The position numbers were made by a program, and so were the translations under genes. A stretch of 64,000 nt of DNA, taken from NCBI GenBank assembly GCA_009746045.1, contig RPFO01002017.1, positions 1-64,000 of the forward strand. Direction: 5' to 3'. This DNA is from Mesostigma viride (taxonomy: Eukaryota > Streptophyta > Mesostigmatophyceae > Mesostigmatales > Mesostigmataceae). The notes under the pieces were generated by a model. The model was not told where the DNA came from, did not search any database, and saw only the letters and a program-made list of their open reading frames with translations. Shown piece after piece: positions 23,466 through 34,871 of this stretch (position 1 is its first letter; every line of letters begins with the position of its first letter).

Positions 23466-23770
23466 AGAAAAATATCTACCTTATTGGGGTTTAATGTTCC
23501 TTTCCAGTTCAGCATAAGTACACTCTTGAGTGTGTGCAATGTTTGGTTATACGCCATTGTCTTAAAATAGCAACCAATGTAAACCTCCGTCCTAACCACA
23601 TTTGGATACAATAAAGACATTGATGCCTGACACATAGCATTCATTGCTTGAAATACCATGCATATTTTGTGTCAATGTTCTGCAGACCACAGCTTCAAGT
23701 GGGCATACTTCGCTTTCCTCAATATAATGGCGACATGGCATTTGGTGAAAGTGGTGAGTGCCATGAAGTT

Positions 23771-24330
23771 GCGCCGGCCGTCGTTATCCATGACGAACTG
23801 AATGGGTTTCGTGCAAATCAAGTTTTTTGTTTTGGTGTTCCAGTTGCGCCGGCCGGCGTTTCCAATGGTATCTTGCGCGCACTTGCAAAAGCTTGCACGC
23901 TTATCAACATTTTGTGTTGGTAAACATTTTATCACCTCTGGGATTTCCGCCTTCACTACCTGAGTTGCTTCTTTGTGGTTTTCAAATGCAACCGAGTTAC
24001 GCCGGCCGTCGTTACTCATGACAAATTGTAGGGGTTTTGTGCAAATCACTTTTGTATGGTTTATGTACATGCATCCAGTTGCGCCGGCCGGCGTTTCCAA
24101 TGGTATCTTGCAGTTGCGCAATCAGGCCCCATTACCAAAAGTGTGTTTGTACATCTTTTTTACACCTGAAGGATTTCTGCCTGCATATCCTGAGTTGCTT
24201 CTTAATGGTTTTTAATTGCGCCCGAGTTACGCCGGCCGTCGTTATTAATGACAAACTGTATGTGTTTCATAAAATCACTTTTGTATGGTTTACATGTATC
24301 CAGTTGCGCCGGCCGGCGTTATTAATGACG
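23771..24330. repeat. ~230 bp tandem units with a CGCCGGCCGGCG palindrome
   Basis: Units begin near 23771, 23999 and 24229; the third is partial. Each carries two GC boxes about 75-80 bases apart: CGCCGGCCGTCG (23771, 23999, 24229) and the perfect palindrome CGCCGGCCGGCG (23846, 24081, 24306). The same box, TTACGCCGGCCGTCGTTT, recurs inside intron 2 of the downstream transposase gene, and a variant (TTGCGCCCCAAGGCGTTT) twice in its intron 1. They lie just upstream of that gene and could be promoter repeats or pieces of intron-like repeats. Confidence 0.8.
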
Positions 24331-24331
24331 C

Positions 24332-27300
24332 TTGTCGTTCTTGTTTGATGCCCATCGTTTTCGTCGTGTCTTTAATGGTGATTATTTATCATTACTCATC
24401 CTCAGGGCTTTCGGTGCCGCGGGATTAAGAGGCGAAAAAAATCAGCTGCCGTCTGACCAAAGTCTGATGGCGCGATCGGGGCGGGGGGCCGTTTCCGACG
24501 GTTCGCGTCCCTTGTCCAATGACGACCGGGAGCCTGCACTTCGCGGTCTCTGGAGCGACAAGTACATCGAGAACAAGGGGTACAAAATTGCCAATGACAT
24601 CTTTCCTATCATGGCGGAACGCGTGAAAGCAAACAACCACAGGACGCCAGAGATGAGCGCGGAGGTTCTGTCTTGCGCAGCTTCAAGACTAAATGCCATG
24701 GTGGCGGAGAGCAACGGCATTAAGAAGAGGAAGAACTGTGACGGCGGGCTTCCTGAAAATTGGGCGGAATCTCTTCGGGATAACATCAAGAAGGCTTTTG
24801 GCGACTTGGGAACATCTGAGAAGGATCGTGGGCTTAGGTGGGCCTTGTGTGGACTTGTTACGAAGGCAATGGAGGGCGTCCCGGACAGGATTGTGGAGCG
24901 CGCGTTCGGGATTGACAGGCGCTTTGTCGCAACTGTTCGGGGTCACAGGGATGGAATGGAAGAAGGGGAGGACGACCTTTTGATGAGTGCGCCAGAGAGG
25001 AGGAGGAGGAAAGACGAGCTTCCGACGGAAGTCATTGCCCTGATACAAGCGTGCTGGAGGGATGATAACTTGACGCGGGCGTCTCCGAACATGAAGGATG
25101 TTCATTGTGAATGGACCAGAAAGGATTACAAACATACACTAGCGTTTTCGGAGGGTGCGCGCTACTATACTGTCTCCAAGTCGAAGATTTACGAAGTGTT
25201 CATTTCCCGCCATCCGGAGTTGAAGCCACCGCGGCGGATGGACAGTAGGGAGGGGGGGGGGGGGAGGGAGAGGAGGGTGTGAGGGGGGGAAATCAGGTGA
25301 TTTTGGAGACGGAGGCAGGGATGTCAATGCTACGCACGAATCAGAAGAGCACAGTTCATGTGGGATACACTACTTTTTGCAAGCATATGCCCGCATGCGT
25401 CAAGGGGCGGTGGAAAATGCGGAACTTGTGCGCATGCCAGCACCACACTACCATGCAGTCCATGGTTGGGGGGTTGGCCAAATTTCGTGCAACTTTTCAT
25501 GCCAGATGCGAGTGCGGACCTGAATGCCACGCGTGCGATCATGGTAGCCAGCTCGACGTGGGGTCGTCCGTGCCCACATGTTCCATTTTCAAAGCCACTC
25601 ACACGACAGAGTGGGTGAACAAGTTTACTTGTGAGGTGGAGGGGATGAGGGAGGGGGGAGGTTCGAGGTCGTCTGTGGGGTCGTCGCGGCCGCAGGTTCA
25701 GCCTTTTCAGGGCGAACTTGAGGATCTGCCCATGCATGGGAGGGTGCTGGACGACGAGGAAGGGGTGCCCGATCATGACCTGGGCGAGGAGTTGGGGGTT
25801 TGCTCGATCCGGCGTAAGGCTTGTGTGTTGGGCACTTGCCTGGCTCCCAAGTGTGGAATTCGGAACTTCATGTTATGCGAACGGGAGGAGGCTTCCAACC
25901 ACCTGATTTCATGGACCAGATACGAGATGCAGGATGTGCCGCCGGGTGCGGTTCTTGGGCCAGAGGTAATTTTTAGTGGAGTGGTTGCGCCCCAAGGCGT
26001 TTCTTTTGCAATGTTTCCTGAAGTTCTTGGGCCAGAGGTAATTTTTAGTGGAGTGGTTGCGCCCCAAGGCGTTTCTTTTTCAATTTTTCCTGAGGTCCTG
26101 TCTTTTTTCTTTCTACAGGTCATTGGTGGGTCGAAGTTGATGTCTTTTCTGTATGTGCACACTGCGCATATGCAGGACGACTGTGACGAGATCGCAAAGG
26201 CTGGTGGGCAGCGATTGACGCAAGTCGACGTCAAGTCCACACCAACGGAGCTAAAGGAGGCAATTGTGGACAAGTGGCCGGACTTCATCCAGCATTGCTT
26301 CAACGCGTGGTGGCAAGCGGACGCCTCCAAGGAATGTCTCTCAAGGATGCGGGTGGGGGACCTTGTATGCCACACAGATTACGCCGAGAACTACCAGTCT
26401 TACACCTATCACAATCTCCAAGCACAGTATTGGCATCCAGTCACATTCGTCCTTATGCCCTGGATCGTGCGCTACTTGGATCCAGCGTCGGGAAAGGTCG
26501 TGAGAAGGGAGTTTCACTTCATCGGACAGGGCGGAATGAAAAGGGACGGGCGGGCCCTCCGTTTTGCTATCCTCAAAATCCTGGCGACACTACGGTCAGA
26601 AGGGGTAGAGGTGAAGCGCTTCATTGGGTGGTCGGACAATTGCTCCATGCAGTTCAAGTCAAGGAATGTGATCGCGGAAGTGGCCCGGCTGCTGACGGAG
26701 GATCCGCACCTGGAGTCATTTGAGTGGAATTACTTTGGGGAGCAGCACGGAAAGGGGGAGGTGGATGGAGCTGGTGGGACTGTGAAGTGCATGTTGAGGA
26801 GGTGGCACATCAGGGAAGAGAACCAGGACAAACAGACGGCCGCCCAGTTGGTGGAGAATCTGGCGTCGGGGGCGGTGGGCGGGACCACAACGACCAGGCG
26901 TAACTTCTTCGAGTTCCCCGAGGTAATTAAGTGTACAGTCCTCGTTCAGGGAATAGTTACGCCGGCCGTCGTTTCTAGGGCGTTCTTGGAGTCCTGGCGA
27001 TCAGGAGTGCTTAATAAAACACAACTAGCTCGATGGTCTCGTAACTTCAACTTTCCCTTGTGCAAATCTTGTCTTCGACGCGCAGGTGCTTCCTTACAGC
27101 CCAGGGCGCGGCGAAATCAAAGGAGTGAAGAAGGCGCACTGGTGGCGCATGGACAAGTCGAATGTGACGCGCTTAATGCTGCGCCAGTATTCCTGCTATT
27201 GTGGCGGTGCGTGCGCCGAGGAAAGGTGGTGGGATTGTCGAAAGGAGTGGACCGACATGGACGGCTGGAATGTGGGAGGTGCTCGGATGAAGCTCCACAA

Positions 27301-27817
27301 ACTGGGGGAGCCAGTGCAAAGGAACCCAAACGGACAAGGGGGGCACGCAGGGACGCGACTGAACAGACTACAGGCAGAGAGGACGATGATGGGAAGGAGA
27401 CTGAAGCTGCGAGACATTTTTGCCGTCGAGTCCTACTCTGGTGATGAGTCCCACGATCCAGATCATCCATATTGGCTAGCGGAAGTCTTGCAGGAGCCTT
27501 ATCAGGTGGCCGCTACTTTCGTGAGGCGAGTGGCCGACAGAAACGGCAAGGTCGATAGGGAGTTGTTCCGTAAGGGACAATGGGTGGTGGGGGTGCGCTA
27601 CTGGGACAGATTTCCGGGTATGGCGACGATGTTCAAAATGGACGCCGATGCGCAAGCTGAACAGCCAAACTTGGTCAATTGCTACCTGTGCATGGACGCG
27701 GGGTTCGAACACACCATTGTTGTCAACCCAGCTAACAATCGCCAGGCCATCTTGACCATTCCGACAGACGTCGAGAAACGGCTCACGAACTTGGCCAAGA
27801 AGAGACCTGTTGAGTAG
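24332..27817 (+). CDS. DDE-like transposase gene, spliced, with a possible frameshift
   Basis: Coding blocks: 24332-25282 (or from an acceptor at 24402), 25279-25965, 26119-26922 and 27086-27817. Two introns, 25966-26118 (153 nt) and 26923-27085 (163 nt), have GT-AG ends and phase 0 junctions. The first block holds helical, helix-turn-helix-like sequence ending in YEVFISRHPEL. Next is a Cys/His cluster (CACQHH…CECGPECHAC). The catalytic region has HTDYAENY (Asp at 26377), GWSDNCSMQF (Asp at 26635) and EQHGKGEVDGAGGTVK (Glu at 26740 or 26758), matching a widespread family of uncharacterised eukaryotic DDE-like proteins with DFAENY and HGKG boxes. A 13-G run (25252-25264) separates blocks 1 and 2, which are in different frames, so either a mutation, a sequence error or an unseen intron lies there. 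Terminal repeats were not found. The superfamily is not assigned. Confidence 0.72.
25966..26118 (+). other. Intron 1 of the transposase gene, built on a 72 bp tandem repeat
   Basis: Units 25951-26022 and 26023-26094 are nearly identical, and each begins with the exon end GTTCTTGGGCCAGAG|GTAATTTTT, so the exon tail plus splice donor is present twice. Both 72 and 153 are multiples of three, which leaves the intron readable through. The acceptor is TTTCTTTCTACAG at 26118. Splicing at either donor keeps frame; the upstream one gives the shorter protein. Confidence 0.75.
26923..27085 (+). other. Intron 2 of the transposase gene
   Basis: CCCGAG|GTAATT…GACGCGCAG|GTGCTTCC joins …FEFPE to VLPYSPGRGE in phase 0. 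It contains the GCCGGCCGTCG box seen in the upstream tandem units. Confidence 0.8.
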
Positions 27818-28570
27818 GCCAGCTCGCCCGGGCTTGGTTGGACGAGGTGGACAGCCTTGAGAGCACGTGCTTCGTTGTGAGCACTTGCCTTTCAGCCGTG
27901 ATTTGCAAACGAGTTCCTTGTCCTGAATTGTAAAGCTCGATTCATGCTCTTTTAAGGAAGTGTATAATATTATCCAGATCATGTATATATTTAGATCTAG
28001 ACCTGAGTTCAAATAACATTTCTTAGAGGGCTGAGATGCGCGAGGTCCAGCATACATGTATATATCCATGGAGACATGTTACAAACTCAAATGTTTCATT
28101 GTACGTACCACTAGCTCGTCGACGGGGGTATCCCATGTAATGTATGATTTATGAATTAATTAATCGCTTAATTGTACAATTTAAATGGATCATGAACTTG
28201 TCAAGTGGCCTAATTTGGTTTATTTGGTTCATCATTTATTGATGTCAATCATTCTTAATTGAATCTCGAGCAATAGCAATCATGAAGCACATCCTAATCA
28301 TGTGATTCGCATAATGAGAATAGGCAACAAGTGCTAAGTACTTTGAGGAATGCGGGGTTGGTCAGGTTATTATAGAGCTAGAGCTACAAACGGCACATAT
28401 ATTGCAAACTTTGCGCTCCAGGCATGGAATTTCAAAAGTACCAAAATTGGAGCAGTAGATGTTGGGGACGCCCTACACGTAAGCCAGCCATAATTTCAAT
28501 GCACACGGCTACACATTTTCATCACCATTCATCTTCATCATCCTGAACGACTCGAACACGCGGACAAGAT
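27818..28570. other. Intergenic, AT-leaning, no recognisable feature
   Basis: Follows the transposase stop codon. No gene, and no inverted repeat matching the region upstream of the transposase was found by eye. Confidence 0.5.
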
Positions 28571-29182
28571 AATTAATTAATTAATTAATTAAACTCATGC
28601 TCCCATTGGGGAGTCACGGAGCACCGAAGTGCTTTTAATCCCTGTGTGTGCACTACAGGAGAAAGGGCAGAGACCCCCAGTCTCCTTCATGCCAAAGGCA
28701 TGCCACAGCTGCAATCGGGCGCGGCTAGCTAAAAGGACAGGCTAACGATCCGGCAAACTGTGGGTGCATGCAATAAGACCCATGTGAGCATATCATAGCA
28801 AGTAGCGTGGGCAAGTAATCTGAACATAGCCAGGGCGCGTAGCATGGCTGTACTAGGACTAGGCTAAGGCTATGGCTGGTTGTGTACCGTGCGTTGGCGG
28901 CACGTGACTAGGCGGACAAGATAACGGCAGGCTCGAGCTACCATGGTCCGGATTCTCCCGATTTCTGGCCTGCGCTGGTTGTCTCCTTGATATACAAAGG
29001 CTAGGGCATGGCTTCTCAGCAGAGAGCACGACTCTCTGCATAGGCAGAGCTTGCATGCCTAAATTCGTAAATTTGCAGCATCCATGGGGGTCCCTAGATA
29101 GCTTACACCATCCATTCCATCCCATGTTCCCCTCCCAGTCTGAGCACTTATGCTCACGTGACGCAGTCACGTGTCTATTAAT
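28571..29182. mobile_element. Composite of LINE/SINE-derived fragments flanked by (AATT)n tails
   Basis: Begins and ends with TTAATTAATTAATTAA tracts. It contains CTCCCATTGGGGAGTCACGGAGCA (also near 33780 and 36226), a ~130 bp piece at 28796-28925 that recurs at 59396-59525, a minus-strand SINE-like 5' part near 29000-29045, and CACGTGACGCAGTCACGTG at about 29154, a tail shared with 36090, 61040 and 61355. Confidence 0.65.
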
Positions 29183-29830
29183 TAATTAATTAATTAATGG
29201 GGGTCCCATCATAGGCAGAGCGTGGCTAAATCCTTTTAAAGGCATCATTAAAATTAAATTATGTACAACATGACTCCGTAATTGGGAGATCATGTATAGC
29301 ACATATTCCTTGCTGGATGGGTGGAGGTGATTGGTGCATGAGCGAAGCCGCGGAATCGAACTAAGCTAACTCGAAGCTATCTAGTCTAGCTAGAAAATCC
29401 TAATAACTACGCTACTCAGCGAAGCGCCCCTTCCGCTTGGGGGGAGAGGGCTTGCCCACAGGCATCATCCGGCCATGGGGGGGCATTATGGGCGCACATG
29501 CATATATGCGCGTAGGCTCATTGTGCCACATGCTACTACATAGGCTAAGCCCAGGACTAATCTACACTACTGCTATATTCCCTAGACTGCCGGTTTCTGG
29601 GGTGGCAGGGGGCGCCTGTCAGGGCTTGTGGTCGACGTGGCCGATCGATGACGTCCCCCCTCCACCAGTATACCGGTTTTCCCCCTGCGCTCTGCCGGAG
29701 CTGGATGTAGGTCGGCCATAGCTCCCGTCGCCGCTGTTGCTGTGCCAGGGTCAAGTGGTCGTCCAGCATGTAGTAGGAAGTCCCCGTCGAGAGCTTCTTC
29801 CGGCATTAATTAAGGAACGACAGCTTATCC
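29183..29830 (-). pseudogene. LINE ORF1-like fragment and SINE-type tail
   Basis: The minus-strand frame at about 29557-29769 reads LTLAQQQRRRELWPTYIQLRQ…, matching DLTPAQQ…WPTY in the copy at 54749-55003. This resembles the C-terminal domain of L1-type ORF1 proteins (D-L-T-x-x-Q-Q … R … L). Short and without start or stop context, so a remnant. 29260-29320 carries a diverged SINE-like tail. Confidence 0.55.
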
Positions 29831-29937
29831 GCCATGTGTGAGGAGCGAGGGAGCCGGGCCAGCCTTACCCCGCGCGCGGGGAAGGCGGACCGGACAGCCG
29901 ACAGCCGCAGCTCACCAGTGAGCATGTATGGGGGTAA

Positions 29938-30236
29938 GAATTAATTAATTAATTAATTAGGAACATAACTCCGTTGGGAGTATATGTAGCACATAGCCCA
30001 GAGAAGGGGCATATTATGAGCCTATAATACATTCTAAGCTACTTCCTGCAAGGGTGGGAATGTAAGTAACAAAGTTTGCTCTAGGTGCACTATAGGGCAC
30101 CTGCACCACCCAGCGTCTCGGACAACGCCCAGCTAAGGGGAGCCCGTCATAGGTGGGGAAGATCAGCATAGCTATACATGCAAGAGCTAGAGCGTGGCAT
30201 CTCAGCAGAGAGCAGCTCTCTGCATGGGCACGGCAT
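29938..30236 (-). mobile_element. SINE-like element, minus strand, (TTAA)n tail
   Basis: Reverse complement of the same ~290 bp family as 37892-38183, full length from a GTTATGCCGTGCCC-type head to the CAACGGAGTTATGTTCC end, followed by AATTAATTAATTAATT. A GCAGAGAG/CTCTCTGC hairpin lies near the head. Confidence 0.8.
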
Positions 30237-30244
30237 AACTAAAT

Positions 30245-30560
30245 AAAGCTAGGCATCATCTGGAGTCTCTCTGCTGAGACGCCATGCCCTAGCTTTTTTG
30301 TATAGCTATGCTGATCTTGCAGCCGGTGTACTGGAAGGGGGCGGCCATCTACGTCGGCCACAAGCCCTGGCAGGCGACCCCCTCGACCACCGCGGCCCCA
30401 GCGACTCCAGACGCCCCAGCTTAGGGGAATACAGCAGTAGTAGTGTAGACTAGATAGACCGTGGCCATGTACATGTACGCCTCTTAGAGGCCCTATCCCA
30501 GCTAAGCTACGCGCTTTATTTAATCGTGTACATGTGTGCCTATGATGAGCCACACTCCAG
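30245..30560 (-). mobile_element. Chimeric LINE/SINE fragment
   Basis: A short SINE-like head is joined to sequence shared with 31120-31330 and 54630-54890 (GGGCTTGTGGCCGACGT-type region followed by a TATTCCCCTAAGCTGGGGCG segment in the other copies). Probably a template-switch or truncated LINE copy. Confidence 0.55.
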
Positions 30561-30574
30561 ATGATGCCTAGCTT

Positions 30575-30875
30575 TATTTAGTAATGTTGTGCCCATGCAG
30601 GGAGTCACTCTCTGCTGAGAAGCCCTGCCATAGCTCTTGTATAGCCATGATGATCTTCCCCCTCACAGGCATGCTCCCCCCCTTACCCGGGCATAGCGTG
30701 ATAGACCATGAGGGTGCGGGTGCCCTGGTGCACCTAGAGCAAGTGTTGTTTACATTCCCACCCTTGCAGGAAGTAGCTTAGAATGTATTATAGGCTCATA
30801 TGCCCCTTCTCAGGGTTATGTGCTACATATACTCCCAACGGAGTTATGTTCCTAATTAATTAATTAATTAATGCT
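30575..30875 (+). mobile_element. SINE-like element, plus strand, (TTAA)n tail
   Basis: Head TTGTGCCCATGCAGGGAG, body CCTTGCAGGAAGTAGCTTAG, end ACTCCCAACGGAGTTATGTT, then TAATTAATTAATTAATTAAT. Same family as 37892-38183. Confidence 0.8.
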
Positions 30876-30877
30876 GA

Positions 30878-31107
30878 TCTTCCCCCCCATGATGACAGGC
30901 TCCCCCTTCGCTGGGCATAGCTTGAAGATCATGGGGATGCAAGTGCCCCGGTGCACCTAGAGCAAGGGTACTTTACATCCCCACCCTTGCAGGAAGTAGC
31001 TTAGGATGTATGATAGGCCATATGCCCTCTCTCAAGCTGGGCTATGTGCTACACTGATATACTCCCAACGGAGTTATGTTACAATTCAATTCAATTCAAT
31101 TCAATCA
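30878..31107 (+). mobile_element. SINE-like element, 5' truncated, (ATTCA)n tail
   Basis: Starts inside the family at GCTGATCTTCCCCC and keeps the full 3' end, followed by five AATTC units. Tail sequence therefore varies between copies (TTAA versus ATTCA). Confidence 0.75.
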
Positions 31108-31765
31108 TCTGGAGTGTGGCACATCATAGGCACACATGTACATGGCTAAATGAGACTCGTGAGTCAGCTGGTATAGAGCCTGTAGGAGGCTTACATGCAT
31201 GTACATGGCCACGGTCTATCTATTCTGCACTACATTGATTGAACTGCTGTATTCCCCTAAGCTGGGGCGTCTGGAGTCGCTGGGGCCGCGGTGGATCGAG
31301 GGGGTCGCGTGCCAGGGCTTGTGGCCGACGTAGATGGCCTCCCCCTGGCGGGGTAAGAATGTCGCGCTTAAATGCCATGAGAAGAGACTCCGAGTCCTCA
31401 CCAGGGCTGCCGGCTGGTCGAAGTGCGTGACGATGACGTTATGGCTGCGCTTGGTGAGCCTCGGCCTCCTCGCGGAGCCGGCGGAGGTCGAGCGTGTGTT
31501 AATTGCTTGAGCTAATGCCGCGATGGTGGAGGTGATGGAGGTGGTGAGGTGCTTCAGCATGTCCGCCCAGGTCTGGCCGGGTGGAAGGAGCATCGCTAGC
31601 CGGGCCAGCAGATGCCGGCTGGGCGGCAATGTCCTTCACCGCCTGGGCGGTGAGGCCTGCGGTGTTTTGCTGGCACTAAATGCCAATGGCGTTGTCCTTG
31701 AGGCGCTGGTCGATGTCGAGGAGGAGCTGGGTGTTGCGGCTCTGTCCTCTACCGCCGCCTAGCTC
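31108..31765 (-). pseudogene. LINE ORF1-like remnant
   Basis: Minus-strand frame 31216-31629 contains HLSATFLPRQGEAIYVGHKPW, related to VLEGGGHVYVSHKPW at 54749-55003, and upstream helical sequence (RRPRLTKRSHNVIVTHFDQPA) that matches RRAELAKRSLDVIVKNFDLVD at 55149-55415. Same order as in that copy, so one family, but the frame is degraded. Confidence 0.55.
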
Positions 31766-31769
31766 TACC

Positions 31770-33890
31770 TAACCCTCGTCTAATCTTACCTAAGCTAGTG
31801 AGGCCGGTTGTAACTACACCCTGGGCGAAAGCTGGACGTGACGACCCTGATCTCAATGCATCGACATATGTGTTACTGTAATTAATATGCCATTAACCAC
31901 TCATACCAAGACCATTTCAATTCAGGATAACGAAGGTAACACCTAAACAGCCGTGACCCTAGCTAAAATGTGTTACAATTCATAACACACGCCGAGTGCG
32001 AACACGAGAGGAAGAACGTGCATAAATGATCACTAACGTTCGGTCAGGCATGCTCGGGCCGACATGGCCCTCGCACACAGGAACCACGCTGGTCCACTAC
32101 ATCTACACGAAGGATAAGGACCACTAATAAAGTACGCGGCGCGGCGCAAATGCATGCACCGATGCACCGAACTACCGTAACATACAACAAGCTAGGGCCC
32201 AATGAACACTGTCCACCGGTACTAACTACATGTAAGCCTAGGAAAGCCAGTGGACTGTTTCGGGACGCTGAGGCAAATGACCTAATTTACGTCCGTAACT
32301 CCAGCAGTTTGTTACGCGACGTAACACCTCCCCCCCCCACACAAAGGTAGGGAGCCCTCTCCCTACGCACAGGGAGGAAACCAAAAGGGTAGGAATAACC
32401 TAACGCACCCAACAAAAGCCTATAATAACACAATCGACTGACCATCCAATTAAGGCCCAAAGCAAAAACATGTTAACCTCGGGTCCACCCCGAATGGTGT
32501 AGGGCTCACCACTGCTGAGCACCAAGCCTGGCTGGTGTGAGGTTCCCCTATTTTACAGTACTGCAGTATAGGTCTTGTTGATAGCAACAGACCACATCGA
32601 GAGCAGTACTCAGCGCGCGTAGGGACGCTGCCAGTGCGTGAGTTACACATGGAGTTGCGTCCGACAGAATCAGCACAAGTTAGTAGTTATTGGGACACTG
32701 AGATGCGCTGGTTAGGCTATTATGCTTGGAATAGCGTGGGCGCTCAGGCCGGCCTGCAATATAGGCACGACTCACAGTCAGGACCTAATTAAGGTTGAGA
32801 CAGGTCCTGGACAACGTTATGTAGGTTGTCCAGGAATTAGGAATTGATAAGGGCGTTCTCCATTTAAAACTTGATTTTTCAAGTGGTGGAGCCTAGGCTA
32901 TCGAGGGGAGGCGGGATCGATTATTGTTTCTGGCAGGATTTCAACCTGGCTACCTCTTATGGCATGCACAGATGCCGCAGCTTACGACAACCCTTTACAC
33001 GTGTCATTTGAAGCGTCGATTGCGTCGCCAGTCATGAGTGAAAGTGCAGATTGTGTGAAAGATATTATATGCTGCGACCTTCAGGTTTAATTGGTCGTTC
33101 GGCACTCATTACTATATATGTCCTGGACAGAAAAATGCTTGGATTTGTGCTAGATAAAACGGGCCATGAGGCGGCAATTTTAGTTTGCCATGATGCCATC
33201 TTTTAGATGCTCTTATGTGTGGTGAAAATGTCAGGACGGCTTTTCTGGAATGCGGTTTTGTTGTGTCAGGAATCACGACAAACGTTTATCGTGTGTCAAG
33301 CGTGTGTCAAGCGTGTGTTGCTTTGGTGACTCGTGTGGGCTTGACTACATGTGTGGGAAAGAAACACCGGCAGCGTGTAGTCTCTTTCATGATTTTATAG
33401 CTAGTAATTGATACATATGGCAGTGACCTACGTCTCCCGAAGATGTGGCAGCTGCATGTGCATGGGACCAGGCCATGCAGGCATAATTTTCAGCTTTATA
33501 GTTCACCCTGGGTTCCCAAAAGCTGAATGGCCAGGACATATAGTGATGCAGGATCGAGACAGTTGCACGCAAACGCGACAGGGTATGATGCAGGCGATAT
33601 TTGTAACTTTCGTGTAATTATTTTTCTAATGAGATATTAGCATGGTACTCTGTGGCATGCCCATGCGCATGACATGCAAGTACTTACTTACAAGTTCTTA
33701 TACTGCCAGATAGATCAGAATGGAGGTTGTATGTAGGACTGTGTGCATGTGCGGTCCATCCATCCATCCATTGGGGCCGGCTAATGCTCCGTGACTCCCC
33801 AACGGGATCTCGAACCAGTTTAATTAAGACACCAACATTGCCCCAGCTCCGTGACTCTGCCAACAGAGGTGCCAGAAATGAATGGATGAG
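31770..33890. other. Intergenic stretch without supported genes
   Basis: About 2.1 kb of mixed sequence. CTCCGTGACTCCCCAACGGGA near 33787, after a short CCAT run, is the only repeat-family piece noticed. Confidence 0.5.
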
Positions 33891-33901
33891 TGAATGAATT
33901 C

Positions 33902-34864
33902 ATGAACGAACGAACGAACGAACGAACGAACGAACGAACGAACGAACGAACGAACGAACGAACGAACGAACGAACGAACGAACGAACGAACGAACGAACG
34001 AACGAACGAACGAACGAACGAACGAACGAACGAACGAACGAACGAACGAACGAACGAACGAACGAACGAACGAACGAACGAACGAACGAACGAACGAACG
34101 AACGAACGAACGAACGAACGAACGAACGAACGAACGAACGAACGAACGAACGAACGAACGAACGAACGAACGAACGAACGAACGAACGAACGAACGAACG
34201 AACGAACGAACGAACGAACGAACGAACGAACGAACGAACGAACGAACGAACGAACGAACGAACGAACGAACGAACGAACGAACGAACGAACGAACGAACG
34301 AACGAACGAACGACGAACGAACGAACGAACGAACGAACGAACGAACGAACGAACGAACGAACGAACGAAAGAAAGAAAGAAAGAAAGAAAGAAAGAACGA
34401 ACGAACGAACGAACGAACGAACGAACGAATGAACGAACGAACGAACGAACGAACGAACGAACGAACGAACGAACGAACGAACGAACGAACGAACGAACGA
34501 ACGAACGAACGAACGAACGAACGAACGAACGAACGAACGAACGAACGAACGAACGAACGAACGAACGAACGAACGAACGAACGAACGAACGAACGAACGA
34601 ACGAACGAACGAACGAACGAACGAACGAACGAACGAACGAACGAACGAACGAACGAACGAACGAACGAACGAACGAACGAACGAACGAACGAACGAACGA
34701 AACGAACGAACGAACGAACGAACGAACGAACGAACGAACGAACGAACGAACGAACGAACGAACGAACGAACGAACGCATGAACGAACGAACGAATGAACG
34801 AACGAAGGAACGAACGAACGAACGAACGAACGAACGAACGAACGAACGAACGAACAAACGAATG
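33902..34864. repeat. (GAAC)n microsatellite, ~960 bp
   Basis: About 240 copies of GAAC/AACG, nearly perfect, with a seven-copy GAAA island at 34369-34396 and single-base indels near 34312 and 34701 that shift phase. Degenerate ATGA/GAAT units at both edges look like the founder sequence. Long FVRS and NERT frames are repeat translations. Confidence 0.98.
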
Positions 34865-34871
34865 AATGAAT

